A DNA stretch of 64,000 nt, from the NCBI GenBank assembly GCA_027493955.1, contig JAOSJT010000001.1:3397131-3461130 (forward strand). Direction: 5' to 3'. The stretch comes from Bacteroidia bacterium (GTDB taxonomy: Bacteria; Bacteroidota; Ignavibacteria; SZUA-365). The notes under the pieces were generated by a model. That model had not been told where the DNA came from, made no database searches, and saw nothing but the letters and a program-made list of their open reading frames with translations. The position numbers and the translations under genes are program-made. Each line of letters opens with the position of its first letter. The stretch's first letter is position 1. Positions 8,681 to 17,545 of this stretch are shown here, piece by piece.

Positions 8681-10990
8681 ATGTTTTCCACGCTTCGCAC
8701 CCTTCTCTATATCACCATTCTCCTTCTGTATTCGTTTACCGACTTCTCTCACGCGCAACAAAGCGCTCCGACAGGCTCCATTCATGGAACCGTTGCGGAT
8801 GCGTCCGGAGGAGCACCCCTGCCCGGCGCGAATATTCTTCTCATCAATAGCACGTTCGGCACCGCTACCGATGCCCAAGGCCGCTATAAGCTTGGCAACG
8901 TCCCGGTCGGGACCTGGTCGTTGCGTGTGACTTTCATGGGCTATGAAGCGGCGGTGATTACGGATGTGGTTGTGCGGCCGGGACGCGTCACGTTCGTGGA
9001 GGCACGACTCACCTCCGCTACCTTCGAAACCGATGAGGTGGAGGTGACGGCCGGATATTTCCGCAAGCGCGAGTCCGAGCCGGTGAGTCTGGCGGGCTTC
9101 TCGGGTGAAGAAATCCGTCGCTCACCCGGCTCCGCTGGCGATGTCAGCCGCATCATGATGGTGCTGCCCTCGGTGGCCAAGGTCAACGATCAGTCCAATA
9201 GCCTTATCGTTCGCGGAGGGAGTCCGTTGGAAAACGCCTTCTTCATCGATGGTATAGAAATACCGAACATCAACCATTTCCCCGCGCAGGGCAGTTCGGG
9301 CGGACCCCTCGGCATTCTGCCTGTGGATATGATCGGCGACGTGAGCTTCCTGGCCGGCGGCTTCCCCGCGCGTTTCGGCGACAAGCTCTCGGCTGTCATG
9401 GATATCACGCTGCGCGACGGTAACCGCGAAGCCACCGACGCGCAGCTTGATCTGAATTTCGCTGGCTTCGGTGCGCAAATCGAGGGTCCGCTCGGCAGCG
9501 GATCGTATCTGCTCTCGGCGCGGCGAAGCTATCTCGATCTTCTCGTAAAGGCTGTGGACGTCGGCAGCACCGTCGCTCCCTGGTATGGCGATGCGCATGC
9601 GAAAATCGTACTCAATCCCTCGGCCGCGCATCGGCTGAGCGTGCTTGGGCAGTTCAGCGACGATCACAACGATCCCGACGCGCAGGCGGCAGTGGACAAC
9701 GACATGCAGTATTACGGTCCGCAGAACATCTACAACGGCACTCTGGGCCTCTCCTGGCGCGCGATGTGGAGCGAAAGCGTGTATAGCACGAGTACACTGT
9801 CGTATACGGGCATGTGGTTCAGGGAGCGCTTCAGGAAGACGGGCTCGAACGAGGATGTGTTTTCTAACGACTCGCGGGAGAGCTGGCTCGCGCTGCGCAG
9901 CGCCACGCATGTGCGCCTGGGCGCCGCAGCGTCAATTGAAGCCGGCTTCGATGCAAAGGGATTGTGGAACAGCTATGAAAATCGCTACGCAGCCATACCC
10001 GATGCGCTTGGTATGTCGCAACCGGAGCGCCTGTTTGCGGAGGACGTTTCATCCACACTGCTGGGACTCCATGCTTCGATGAGCATCACACCGGCAGCGC
10101 CACTGAGCGTCACGTTCGGACTGCGAGCGGATCACAGCAGCTGGAACAGCAGCACGAAGCTGTCGCCGCGCGTGTCGGCGTCGTACCGTGTGGGTGCAAC
10201 CACGACGGTGAGCGCGGGTGCCGGCATATACACGCAGACTCTGCCGTTGTTGCTGCTTGCGCAGGACAGGAGCAACGAAAAACTTCGCAATCCGCGCTCC
10301 ACGCAGGCCGTGCTGGGCATCTCGCAGTTGCTTACCGAGAGCACGATGCTAACCGTGGAGGGCTATTACAAGAAGGGCGAGCGCTTCCCCATCGATCCAG
10401 CGCAGCCGGCGCTTTTTCTGGTGGATGAGCTGTCGTACCGCTACGGATTCTTCACGGGACACGGACCGCTCACGGACGTCGGTACGTCGCGCTCGTACGG
10501 CGGAGAGGTGATTCTGCAGAAAAAGCTGGCGCGAGATGTGTACGGTCTCGCCAGCGCCTCGCTCTCTCGCTCAGAATACACCGGTGCCGACGGCGCAACC
10601 TATGCGCGCGTGTACGACAACCGCGTGCAGTTCAATATCGAAGGCGGATACAAAATCGATGAGAATTGGGAGCTGAGTCTGCGCTGGATATTTGCCGGCG
10701 GCGTACCCTACACGCCGTTCGACATCGAGGCATCGCGTGCCAACGACACCGAGGTGCTGGATGAGGCGCGCATCAACAGCGAGCGGCATCCGGACTATCA
10801 TTCGATGAACCTGCGCGTGGACCATCGCTTCCACTTCGCCTCATCGAATCTCGTGCTCTACCTCAGCGTGTGGAATGTGTACAACCGCAAAAACGTTGCC
10901 GCATACATCTGGGACACGGTCAACAAGCAGCCCAAGCGCCTGTATCAATGGGGCGTGCTGCCGATCATTGGTGTGGAGTATGAGCTGTAA
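8681..10990 (+). CDS. TonB-dependent outer-membrane receptor with carboxypeptidase-like domain
   Basis: An outer-membrane transporter of 769 aa. The signal peptide spans about residues 1-26 ('...TDFSHAQQ'). A CarboxypepD_reg-like domain follows ('GSIHGTVADASGGAPLPGAN...GTATDAQGRYKL', about 30-115). Then comes the plug, with 'SNSLIVRGGSPLENAFFIDG', and a long 22-strand-type barrel ending in an alternating hydrophobic tail with 'GVEYEL'. The carboxypeptidase-like N-domain is typical of FCB TonB receptors. No SusD or DUF4249 partner lies downstream, so the substrate cannot be inferred. The ATG at 8681 is chosen for the signal peptide and AAGGA upstream; an in-frame ATG at 8639 is possible. Confidence 0.9.
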   Translation: MFSTLRTLLYITILLLYSFTDFSHAQQSAPTGSIHGTVADASGGAPLPGANILLINSTFGTATDAQGRYKLGNVPVGTWSLRVTFMGYEAAVITDVVVRPGRVTFVEARLTSATFETDEVEVTAGYFRKRESEPVSLAGFSGEEIRRSPGSAGDVSRIMMVLPSVAKVNDQSNSLIVRGGSPLENAFFIDGIEIPNINHFPAQGSSGGPLGILPVDMIGDVSFLAGGFPARFGDKLSAVMDITLRDGNREATDAQLDLNFAGFGAQIEGPLGSGSYLLSARRSYLDLLVKAVDVGSTVAPWYGDAHAKIVLNPSAAHRLSVLGQFSDDHNDPDAQAAVDNDMQYYGPQNIYNGTLGLSWRAMWSESVYSTSTLSYTGMWFRERFRKTGSNEDVFSNDSRESWLALRSATHVRLGAAASIEAGFDAKGLWNSYENRYAAIPDALGMSQPERLFAEDVSSTLLGLHASMSITPAAPLSVTFGLRADHSSWNSSTKLSPRVSASYRVGATTTVSAGAGIYTQTLPLLLLAQDRSNEKLRNPRSTQAVLGISQLLTESTMLTVEGYYKKGERFPIDPAQPALFLVDELSYRYGFFTGHGPLTDVGTSRSYGGEVILQKKLARDVYGLASASLSRSEYTGADGATYARVYDNRVQFNIEGGYKIDENWELSLRWIFAGGVPYTPFDIEASRANDTEVLDEARINSERHPDYHSMNLRVDHRFHFASSNLVLYLSVWNVYNRKNVAAYIWDTVNKQPKRLYQWGVLPIIGVEYEL

Positions 10991-11132
10991 GGTGGTGAAG
11001 GGTGAAGAGTAAAGGGTAAAGGGGTCGTGACAGGGTTAAGAGTAAAGAGTGAAGGGTAAAGGGCTCCTGTTTGCTGACATAGGTGCATATCGCCTCTTTG
11101 CTCTTCACTCTTTACTTTCACTCTTCACCAAT
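10991..11132. repeat. Purine-rich inverted repeat between convergent genes
   Basis: Several copies of a GTGAAGRGTAAAGGG-like word on the plus strand (10993-11060) face a complementary pyrimidine run at about 11093-11132 (CTCTTCACTCTTTACTTTC). The two sides could form one large imperfect hairpin at the junction of the convergent receptor and lipoprotein genes. It may act as a bidirectional transcription barrier, but no clear poly-T terminator is present. Confidence 0.55.
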
Positions 11133-11696
11133 TCACGGCGTCTCCATGATCACTCCGTTTGCGAGTCGGAGGCCGGGAGTGAGTGTGTCCGTGGCAAGGG
11201 CCTCGGGGTGAGGCGGGAGCCGGTGGTACAACTCCCTGAAATTCGAGAGGACGAAACTTGCCGAGCGCTGGGCGTTGACCGTGCGCTTGTGCCGCGTGTA
11301 CTCCGTTATCGGCAATGCGGCGAAAGTTTGCATGCTCATTGTTTCACCGATATCGCCGTCGGTGGTGAAAAAGGATCTTCCCAGCTTGTTCAGCATCGAG
11401 AGATGCGCATCCTGCATGCTTTTACGATCTCTCTGGTTTTCGAGAATCTCACCGACGGTGAGGTCAGGCATTGGTGGTTTCGAATCTTCGTTGTAGCCGT
11501 AACCGATCATCCACTCCTCGTGATATGCGAGGAGGTTGCGTTTCTCCATTTCGGAGAGATTCGAGGTTGCAATGTCCTGCACGACTTCGCGGAGGTTTTC
11601 GGAGGTGATTTTCACATCGTGGATATCTTGTGAGCAGGAAATTAATACACTCACAAGCAGGGAGAAGAGGATTCCGTTACGTCCGTTGCTGCTCAT
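11133..11696 (-). CDS. Hypothetical lipoprotein, 187 aa
   Basis: Function unknown. The N-terminus has a basic start, a hydrophobic run and a lipobox ending 'SVLISC' with Cys at about residue 22, so the mature protein is probably lipid-anchored in the envelope. The rest is mostly helical and charged, with 'LREVVQDIATSNLSEMEKRNLLAYHEEW' and a basic C-terminal half. No known domain is recognised. It begins 20 bp after rsmI and is the last gene of the leftward operon with the TonB receptor and DUF4249 protein. Confidence 0.7.
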   Translation of the reverse strand: MSSNGRNGILFSLLVSVLISCSQDIHDVKITSENLREVVQDIATSNLSEMEKRNLLAYHEEWMIGYGYNEDSKPPMPDLTVGEILENQRDRKSMQDAHLSMLNKLGRSFFTTDGDIGETMSMQTFAALPITEYTRHKRTVNAQRSASFVLSNFRELYHRLPPHPEALATDTLTPGLRLANGVIMETP

Positions 11697-11716
11697 CGGT
11701 CTTCCTTTTTCGATGG

Positions 11717-12445
11717 CTACCGCTGCTTTTGGTAATTTTCTTCAATGGCAATATCTCCCCCCTCCACCACAATCACGAACTCTCCGCGCGGGGGGTGCGC
11801 CTCGAAATGCGCGATGACTTCGGAGAAGCTGCCGCGCACTGTTTCCTCGAATTTTTTCGTGATTTCGCGGGAAACGGATACGCGGCGATCGCCCATTGCG
11901 GCGTGCAGCTCGCGCAGAGTTTTCAGCAGGCGGTGTACGGACTCGTAGAAAATGATGGTGCGTGCTTCGAGCGCGAGTTCGCGGATGCGCGTCTGCCGGC
12001 GTTTCTTGATTGGGAGAAAACCTTCGAAATGGAAGCGGTCCATGCGCAGTCCGCTCGACACAAGCGCGGCGAGAGCTGCCGACGCGCCGGGAATGGCGAT
12101 CACCTCCAGTCCCTCCTCGATCACGGCCGCAATGAGCAGCGCCGCGGGATCGGACAGTCCGGGCGTGCCCGCGTCGGACACCACCGCCAGCGTCCTCCCG
12201 CTGCGCAGATGCTCCAGCAACTGCGGTATGCGCTGACGCTCGTTGTGACTGAAGTAGCTCAGGCAAGGCGTGCCTATGCCGTGGTGCCGCAGCAGATTGC
12301 CGGTGGTGCGCGTGTCTTCAGCGGCGATCAGATCCACTGCACCGAGAATGCGCAGGGCGCGCAAGGTGATGTCGTCCATGTTGCCGATGGGCGTGGAGAC
12401 GACGTACAGCGTGGAGGGTGCGGGTTCGGGGCGTTGGTCACTCAT
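11717..12445 (-). CDS. rsmI: 16S rRNA (cytidine(1402)-2'-O)-methyltransferase RsmI
   Basis: This enzyme methylates the 2'-O of C1402 in the ribosomal decoding centre using SAM. The 242-aa product contains the tetrapyrrole-methylase fold signatures of RsmI: 'LYVVSTPIGNMDDITLRAL', 'LIAAEDTRTTGNLL', 'AVVSDAGTPGLSDPA' and 'VIAIPGASAALAAL', then 'FEGFLPIKKRRQTR' and 'IIFYESVHRLLKTL'. A short C-terminal extension seen in some homologues is missing, which is normal in many phyla. It lies 12 bp after the DUF4249 lipoprotein gene, an unusual setting for a ribosomal modification gene, so operon membership may be incidental. Confidence 0.95.
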   Translation of the reverse strand: MSDQRPEPAPSTLYVVSTPIGNMDDITLRALRILGAVDLIAAEDTRTTGNLLRHHGIGTPCLSYFSHNERQRIPQLLEHLRSGRTLAVVSDAGTPGLSDPAALLIAAVIEEGLEVIAIPGASAALAALVSSGLRMDRFHFEGFLPIKKRRQTRIRELALEARTIIFYESVHRLLKTLRELHAAMGDRRVSVSREITKKFEETVRGSFSEVIAHFEAHPPRGEFVIVVEGGDIAIEENYQKQR

Positions 12446-12457
12446 TGCAAAACCTGT

Positions 12458-13279
12458 TCAATAACGAAGCTCCACAGGCTCGCCCACCAGCTCATACCAG
12501 AAAAATCCTATACCGTCGCCGGTGATATTGAACGGCGGATTCTTGGCATCGGGTTCAAAGGGGGAACCGGAAGGATCAGAATTCCAGCGGGAATTTTCGT
12601 AATTGTTGTATTCGGGGGAACGCGCGGTGATGGTGTAACGACCCCGTATGCTGTTCAAATAGGAACCGTAGCGGAAGGACCCCGTCGTGGGATTGGTCCA
12701 CACGGCGTCGAGAAACGACCAGGGTCCCCACGGCACTTCGAGCCACACTCCGCTACCCATCCGCTCCTCGAGTACCATATCATAGCGGACGCGGTTCAGT
12801 GGCGTCCGTAAAACGTACTGCAGCTCCCGCTCCACCCAGGTGCCGAATTGCATACGCCGCACGATCACGGTGTCCATCGCGAGAGGGAGATCGGGAATAG
12901 TCAGCGTGGCACGCGCATAAAGCTCCCCGCGTCGCACGGTGAGCGTGTACTCGGTAAACGATCCCCGCGGGAACACCGCCACATAGTTCGCATCGCTTGT
13001 GAAGGGATCATAATTCTGCCGGTAGGGAATGGCACGCGCTTTCCCGTCATTGAGGATGTTCACCTCGGCATCGTTCACCATGGCGCGATCCATGCGGAAA
13101 TCCTCGCCCAATCCCATCGTCCGCGACACACGGCAAAAGACAAAGGCGGAATCCGTTGTCAGACGTACGCTTGCGGTGATGACGAGTTTGGGCTCATGAT
13201 CCGGCCAATCCGGATTGTTCACATCCGTTTCGCAGGAGATGAACAGCAACGCCATGAGGAGTATCGGTAGGTGTTTCAT
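12458..13279 (-). CDS. DUF4249 family lipoprotein, partner of TonB receptor
   Basis: A 273-aa envelope lipoprotein with lipobox 'ALLFISC' (Cys about residue 16). The mature part is beta-rich: 'EPKLVITASVRLTTDSAFVFCRVSRT' resembles the opening Ig-like strand pair of DUF4249, and 'AEVNILNDGKAR' and 'YTLTVRRGELYARATLTIP' match the family plan of a vestigial carboxypeptidase-like or SusD-accessory protein. DUF4249 genes commonly sit directly after a TonB-dependent receptor in Bacteroidota; here the gap is one base. It is probably a surface-exposed lid or ligand-binding partner of that receptor; the ligand is unknown. Confidence 0.8.
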   Translation of the reverse strand: MKHLPILLMALLFISCETDVNNPDWPDHEPKLVITASVRLTTDSAFVFCRVSRTMGLGEDFRMDRAMVNDAEVNILNDGKARAIPYRQNYDPFTSDANYVAVFPRGSFTEYTLTVRRGELYARATLTIPDLPLAMDTVIVRRMQFGTWVERELQYVLRTPLNRVRYDMVLEERMGSGVWLEVPWGPWSFLDAVWTNPTTGSFRYGSYLNSIRGRYTITARSPEYNNYENSRWNSDPSGSPFEPDAKNPPFNITGDGIGFFWYELVGEPVELRY

Positions 13280-13280
13280 A

Positions 13281-15536
13281 TCAGAACGTGAAGCTCAGTC
13301 CAAAGGTGGGGAGAATCGGGAAGAGTGTGATTTTTTTCATCTTGTAACCGCTGCTGTCATTGTCCCAATCGTAATCCCAATCCAGATATTGCGCGAAGGG
13401 ATTCATGCGATTATAGGCATTGTACAGGTTGATGCTCGCTTTCCAGGCCCAGCCGAACCAACTGAACGCATAGCTGAAATTCAGATCCAATCGGTGATAG
13501 GCATCCATGCGATAGCCGTTGCGTTCACTGTACAGAAACTTCACCGGGTCGTTCACATCCAGCTGATACTGCGCTACGGGGAAAGTGAAGGCCTGTCCCG
13601 TGCCGTACACCCACACACCGGTGAACTCCCAGCGCTCGCCGAGCCGATAATTCAGCACCAGAGAGATGTCGTGCCTTCGATCATACCGCGGCGGATAGGG
13701 CCTTCCGTCGTTCAGTTCCGGAAAAGTACGGTCTGTCCACGCCAGCGTATAGCCCAGCCAGCCGGTGAAACTCCCCTTGCGCTTCTGAATGAATAACTCC
13801 ATGCCATAACTTTCGCCGTCTCCACGGGTGAGCTCCTGCTCCAGCGGCGCGAATAAGGAGAAGTAGGCGTTGTCGCGAAACTCGAGCAGATTTTTCATGC
13901 TCTTGTAGTAACCCTCGATGGAGACATTGTACATCCCGTCGTAGAAATCGCGACCGGCGCCGAGCACATACTGCAGTGCGTACGACGGCGGCAGCGAAGC
14001 GGTGGAAGGGAACCACATGTCCGTAGGCAGCGAAATGTCGTTGCGGGTGACGAGATGCAGAAACTGATTCGCGCCGATGAATGCGGCCTTCAGCGTCACT
14101 TCATTGTCCAGCGTGTAAAATGCCGCCAGCCGCGGTTCGAAACGAAAATACGGACCGCGGTCGAAGTAAAACGCCCTGCCTCCGAGCTGCGCGGTGAGTC
14201 GCTCGTTCACCTGCCACTCGTCCTGCAGAAACAACGACAGCTCGGTGCCGCGATGCGTGGGCAGATGCGGATCGAATTCGTCGAATTCATTGTAATTCGA
14301 CGAGGCCTCGGATGTGAAGGTGTGCAGCGTCAGCTCGGCTCCTGCTTTGACCGTGTGATCCGCGGAATGAAAATATTCCAGCTCACCCCGGAGCGAATAG
14401 TCGAGTATGCCGCTCACCGCCTTGAAGCGCGTGTTGTCCCACTCCTCGAACTCTGAGCTGAAACGATAGTCGCTCACCACGGCGGAGACATTGGAGAACA
14501 GCTTGCTCCCGAAGATGTGTGTCCACCTCAGATTGCCCGAGCTGTTGCCCCAGGAGACGTTGAATTCGTCCTCGTCGTCGAACGGTTCTCCCATGACATC
14601 GCGCCCGAAGAAACCGGAGAAAAACAGACGGTCGTTTTCACCCAGACGGTAATTGCTCTTCGCGACAAAATCGTAGAAGTAGTAGTTCAACGATCCTTCG
14701 CTGCTCATCAGATCCACCAGCCAGTCCAGATAGACGCGCCGCCCTGAGAGCATAAACGTGGCATCTTCGTTGATCGGCCCGTCGATGGTGAGACGCGAAT
14801 CGATCATGCTGATGCCGCCCGCACCGCGAATGCGATCCTGCCCCCCCTCGCGCATGGAAATATCCACCACCGACGAGAGCCGTCCGCCATACTCCGCCGG
14901 CATGGCGCCCTTGATCAAGGTGACGTTGTTGATGGCGTCCGCATTGAAGGTGCTGAGGAAGCCGCCGAGATGCGAGGGATTGTACAGCACCATGCGATCA
15001 AGGAGAATCAGGTTCTGATCCGGACTGCCGCCTCTGATGTACAGACCGCTCGAGATTTCCGAAGCTGCCTTGACGCCGGGAAGCAATTGCAGAGCGCGAA
15101 ACACATCCACTTCGCCGCCCAGCGAGGGCAGCCGCAGAATCTGCTCGATGGGCAGGTTCACGGAACTGACACGACGCTCTTCGCCCGTCTGCCGCTCGGC
15201 CTCTATGCTCACTTCACCGAGTTCGATGACCGACGGTTCGAGAGCCACGCGCAGGCGCATTTCATCGGCATTGGTTATGACAACGTCCTTGGTCCAGAGC
15301 TTGTAGCCCACCGCGCTGATGCGCACGGTGTAGGTGGCGGGTGTCAGTCCGGCGATGGCGAAGTACCCATAGCGATTGGTCGCGGCGCCTTTGCCCGTAC
15401 CCGCCAGCACGACATTCGCACCTATCACGGCTTCGCCGGATCCCTGCTCCTGCACGGTACCCGAGATGACGCCTTGCGCCATGGCGTCGATTGTGGCTGT
15501 CAACAAAAGGGCGACGAAAAAGGTACGCGCAGACAT
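13281..15536 (-). CDS. TonB-dependent receptor with carboxypeptidase-like domain
   Basis: A 751-aa outer-membrane transporter. The signal peptide is about residues 1-20 ('...TIDAMAQ'). A CarboxypepD_reg-like domain covers about 22-110 ('GVISGTVQEQGSGEAVIGAN', 'GYFAIAGLTPATYTVRISAVG'). The plug domain includes 'LPSLGGEVDVFRALQLLPGV', 'GLYIRGGSPDQNLILLDRM' and 'FGG'-free 'GGRLSSVVDISMREG'; the barrel ends in 'PTFGLSFTF' with the terminal Phe typical of outer-membrane proteins. I chose the ATG at 15536, which begins the signal peptide; the frame stays open for 85 more codons upstream but without a better start. It is the first gene of the operon with DUF4249, rsmI and a lipoprotein. Confidence 0.92.
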   Translation of the reverse strand: MSARTFFVALLLTATIDAMAQGVISGTVQEQGSGEAVIGANVVLAGTGKGAATNRYGYFAIAGLTPATYTVRISAVGYKLWTKDVVITNADEMRLRVALEPSVIELGEVSIEAERQTGEERRVSSVNLPIEQILRLPSLGGEVDVFRALQLLPGVKAASEISSGLYIRGGSPDQNLILLDRMVLYNPSHLGGFLSTFNADAINNVTLIKGAMPAEYGGRLSSVVDISMREGGQDRIRGAGGISMIDSRLTIDGPINEDATFMLSGRRVYLDWLVDLMSSEGSLNYYFYDFVAKSNYRLGENDRLFFSGFFGRDVMGEPFDDEDEFNVSWGNSSGNLRWTHIFGSKLFSNVSAVVSDYRFSSEFEEWDNTRFKAVSGILDYSLRGELEYFHSADHTVKAGAELTLHTFTSEASSNYNEFDEFDPHLPTHRGTELSLFLQDEWQVNERLTAQLGGRAFYFDRGPYFRFEPRLAAFYTLDNEVTLKAAFIGANQFLHLVTRNDISLPTDMWFPSTASLPPSYALQYVLGAGRDFYDGMYNVSIEGYYKSMKNLLEFRDNAYFSLFAPLEQELTRGDGESYGMELFIQKRKGSFTGWLGYTLAWTDRTFPELNDGRPYPPRYDRRHDISLVLNYRLGERWEFTGVWVYGTGQAFTFPVAQYQLDVNDPVKFLYSERNGYRMDAYHRLDLNFSYAFSWFGWAWKASINLYNAYNRMNPFAQYLDWDYDWDNDSSGYKMKKITLFPILPTFGLSFTF

Positions 15537-15793
15537 GGTTTCTCTGTTACCGGCGAAGTTGTCACGACATCCGACAAGGATGCTGTTTCCTGAAACATGG
15601 AAATATGTAGGATTTTCTGATGGAAATAAAGGTACTTTCCGAACCCTCCCGATACCGTGCAAGCGTCTCCGCCTTGCCACCGGATTTCCCTGCCGCGCTG
15701 CACGCTTACTGCCGCACAGGACGGAATTCCCGCCCCATTTGACACTCCTGCGCGAGGAAGCACCTTGAATTTTCCCGGCGCATACCGGCACAG

Positions 15794-15824
15794 TTGTATT
15801 TCAGTCCCATGCTTGGTACTTTCA
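15794..15824 (+). promoter_or_regulatory. Candidate promoter of lysS
   Basis: TTG (15794-15796) is followed after 20 nt by TACTTTCA (15817-15824), near the FCB -7 form TAnnTTTG. The predicted leader to the lysS ATG is about 30 nt. Confidence 0.35.
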
Positions 15825-15861
15825 TGATCCGACGTATCCGAAACGTTTTCTACAAAACAAT

Positions 15862-17373
15862 ATGCAGCACGAGCTATACGACGATCTGAACGACCTGATG
15901 AAGCGGCGCCTGGAAGAGTACGAGGAGCTGCTCGCACGGGGCGTGCAACCTTATGCCTATGAGTTTCCGGTCAACGCCGGGGCAGCCGACATTCTCGACG
16001 CATTTTCCGATGATGCGCCGCCGCGCGAGGTTGCTATCGCCGGTCGGCTGATGACCATCCGCCGCATGGGCAAGGCCACCTTCGCCCATTTGCAGGATCA
16101 CACCGGCAAGATTCAGATTTACCTGAAAAAAGACGATCTCGGCGACGACACCTACGACACGATCAAGTTGCTCGACATCGGCGACATCGTAGGCGTGAGC
16201 GGTACGGTGTTCCGCACGCGCATGGGCGAGATTTCGGTGCACGCCTCCGCGCTGACGCTGCTCGCCAAGTCCCTGCGTCCTCTCCCCGTGCCAAAAGAGA
16301 AGACGGACGAGGACGGCAACAAGGTGGTGTTCGATCAGTTCGCGGATAAGGAACTTCGGTATCGCAAGCGTCCGCTGGACCTCATTCTCAATCCGGGCGT
16401 TAAGGAAACCTTCATCAAGCGCTCACTGCTCGTACGGGCGATGCGCAATTTTCTCGACAGCCGCGGGTACATCGAGGTGGAGACGCCCGTGCTGCAACCG
16501 CTCTACGGAGGAGCCGCCGCGCGTCCCTTCATCACGCATCACAACGCGCTGGACATGACGCTGTATCTGCGCATCGCGGACGAGCTGTATCTCAAGCGCC
16601 TCATCGTTGGCGGTTTCCACGGCGTGTATGAAATAAGCAAGGATTTCCGCAACGAGGGCATGGACCGCAACCACAATCCCGAATTCACCATGCTCGAGCT
16701 GTACGTGGCGTGGAAGGATTACCGCTGGATGATGGAACTCGTGGAGACCATGCTCGGCGACATCAACACAGCGGTGAACAACGCCGCCACGGCCACCGTC
16801 GGCGGGCAGGTGATTGACTTCACCCCTCCGTACCGCAGAGTGTCCATGTTCGAAGCCATTCTCGAGCATACCGGCGAGGATTTGCGCAGCAAGGACGAAG
16901 CGGGGCTGCGTGCCGCCGCGAAGCACCTGGGCGTGGAGTTGGAGGACAGTGATGGGCCCGGACGCATCATTGACGAAATCTTTTCGGAACGCGTCGAGCA
17001 CAAGCTCATTCAACCGACCTTTATCACCGACTATCCGCTTGAGCTCTCGCCACTGGCGAAGAAGCACCGCACCGAGCCGGGCCTGGTGGAGCGCTTCGAG
17101 CTGTACATCAACGGGCAGGAAATCGCCAACGCGTTTTCCGAGCTCAACGATCCCATCGATCAGAAGCAGCGCTTCATGGAGCAGGCCGCCCTGCGCGCGC
17201 GCGGCGACGAGGAGGCCATGACGTTCGACGAGGATTATGTGGAAACGCTGGAGTACGGCATGCCGCCGACCGCCGGGCTCGGCATCGGTGTGGACCGCCT
17301 TACCATGCTGCTCACCGGCGCAGAATCCATTCGCGACGTCATCCTCTTCCCGACCATGCGACCGGAGAAATAA
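15862..17373 (+). CDS. lysS: Lysyl-tRNA synthetase, class II
   Basis: This enzyme charges tRNA-Lys. The 503-aa length is normal. The N-terminal anticodon-binding OB fold spans about 50-150 ('[25 protein letters not shown]'). The class II catalytic core follows: '[23 protein letters not shown]' (motif 1 region), '[18 protein letters not shown]' (motif 2, about 262-280) and '[13 protein letters not shown]' (motif 3, about 472-484). The segment '[10 protein letters not shown]' is a LysRS-specific substrate-site block. It stands alone on the plus strand, with the helicase gene following at 17546. Confidence 0.97.
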   Translation: MQHELYDDLNDLMKRRLEEYEELLARGVQPYAYEFPVNAGAADILDAFSDDAPPREVAIAGRLMTIRRMGKATFAHLQDHTGKIQIYLKKDDLGDDTYDTIKLLDIGDIVGVSGTVFRTRMGEISVHASALTLLAKSLRPLPVPKEKTDEDGNKVVFDQFADKELRYRKRPLDLILNPGVKETFIKRSLLVRAMRNFLDSRGYIEVETPVLQPLYGGAAARPFITHHNALDMTLYLRIADELYLKRLIVGGFHGVYEISKDFRNEGMDRNHNPEFTMLELYVAWKDYRWMMELVETMLGDINTAVNNAATATVGGQVIDFTPPYRRVSMFEAILEHTGEDLRSKDEAGLRAAAKHLGVELEDSDGPGRIIDEIFSERVEHKLIQPTFITDYPLELSPLAKKHRTEPGLVERFELYINGQEIANAFSELNDPIDQKQRFMEQAALRARGDEEAMTFDEDYVETLEYGMPPTAGLGIGVDRLTMLLTGAESIRDVILFPTMRPEK

Positions 17374-17545
17374 GCCGGACGGAAATGTCGTTTTTTTTGT
17401 AGCACAGGGACGCAGTGTGCATTTGTCACGCGTCGAAACGGAAGTTGCCGATCGGCTCCCCGTTCTCGCGCAACTTTTGTCTCTGCATAGATTTTTCACG
17501 ATTACACAGGTCTCCGCCGCAACGCGGCGTAATACGGACGGACGG

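Noticed and set aside
11630-12811. 393-aa plus-strand frame across rsmI and DUF4249
   Set aside because: It is antisense to two supported genes and has no domain.
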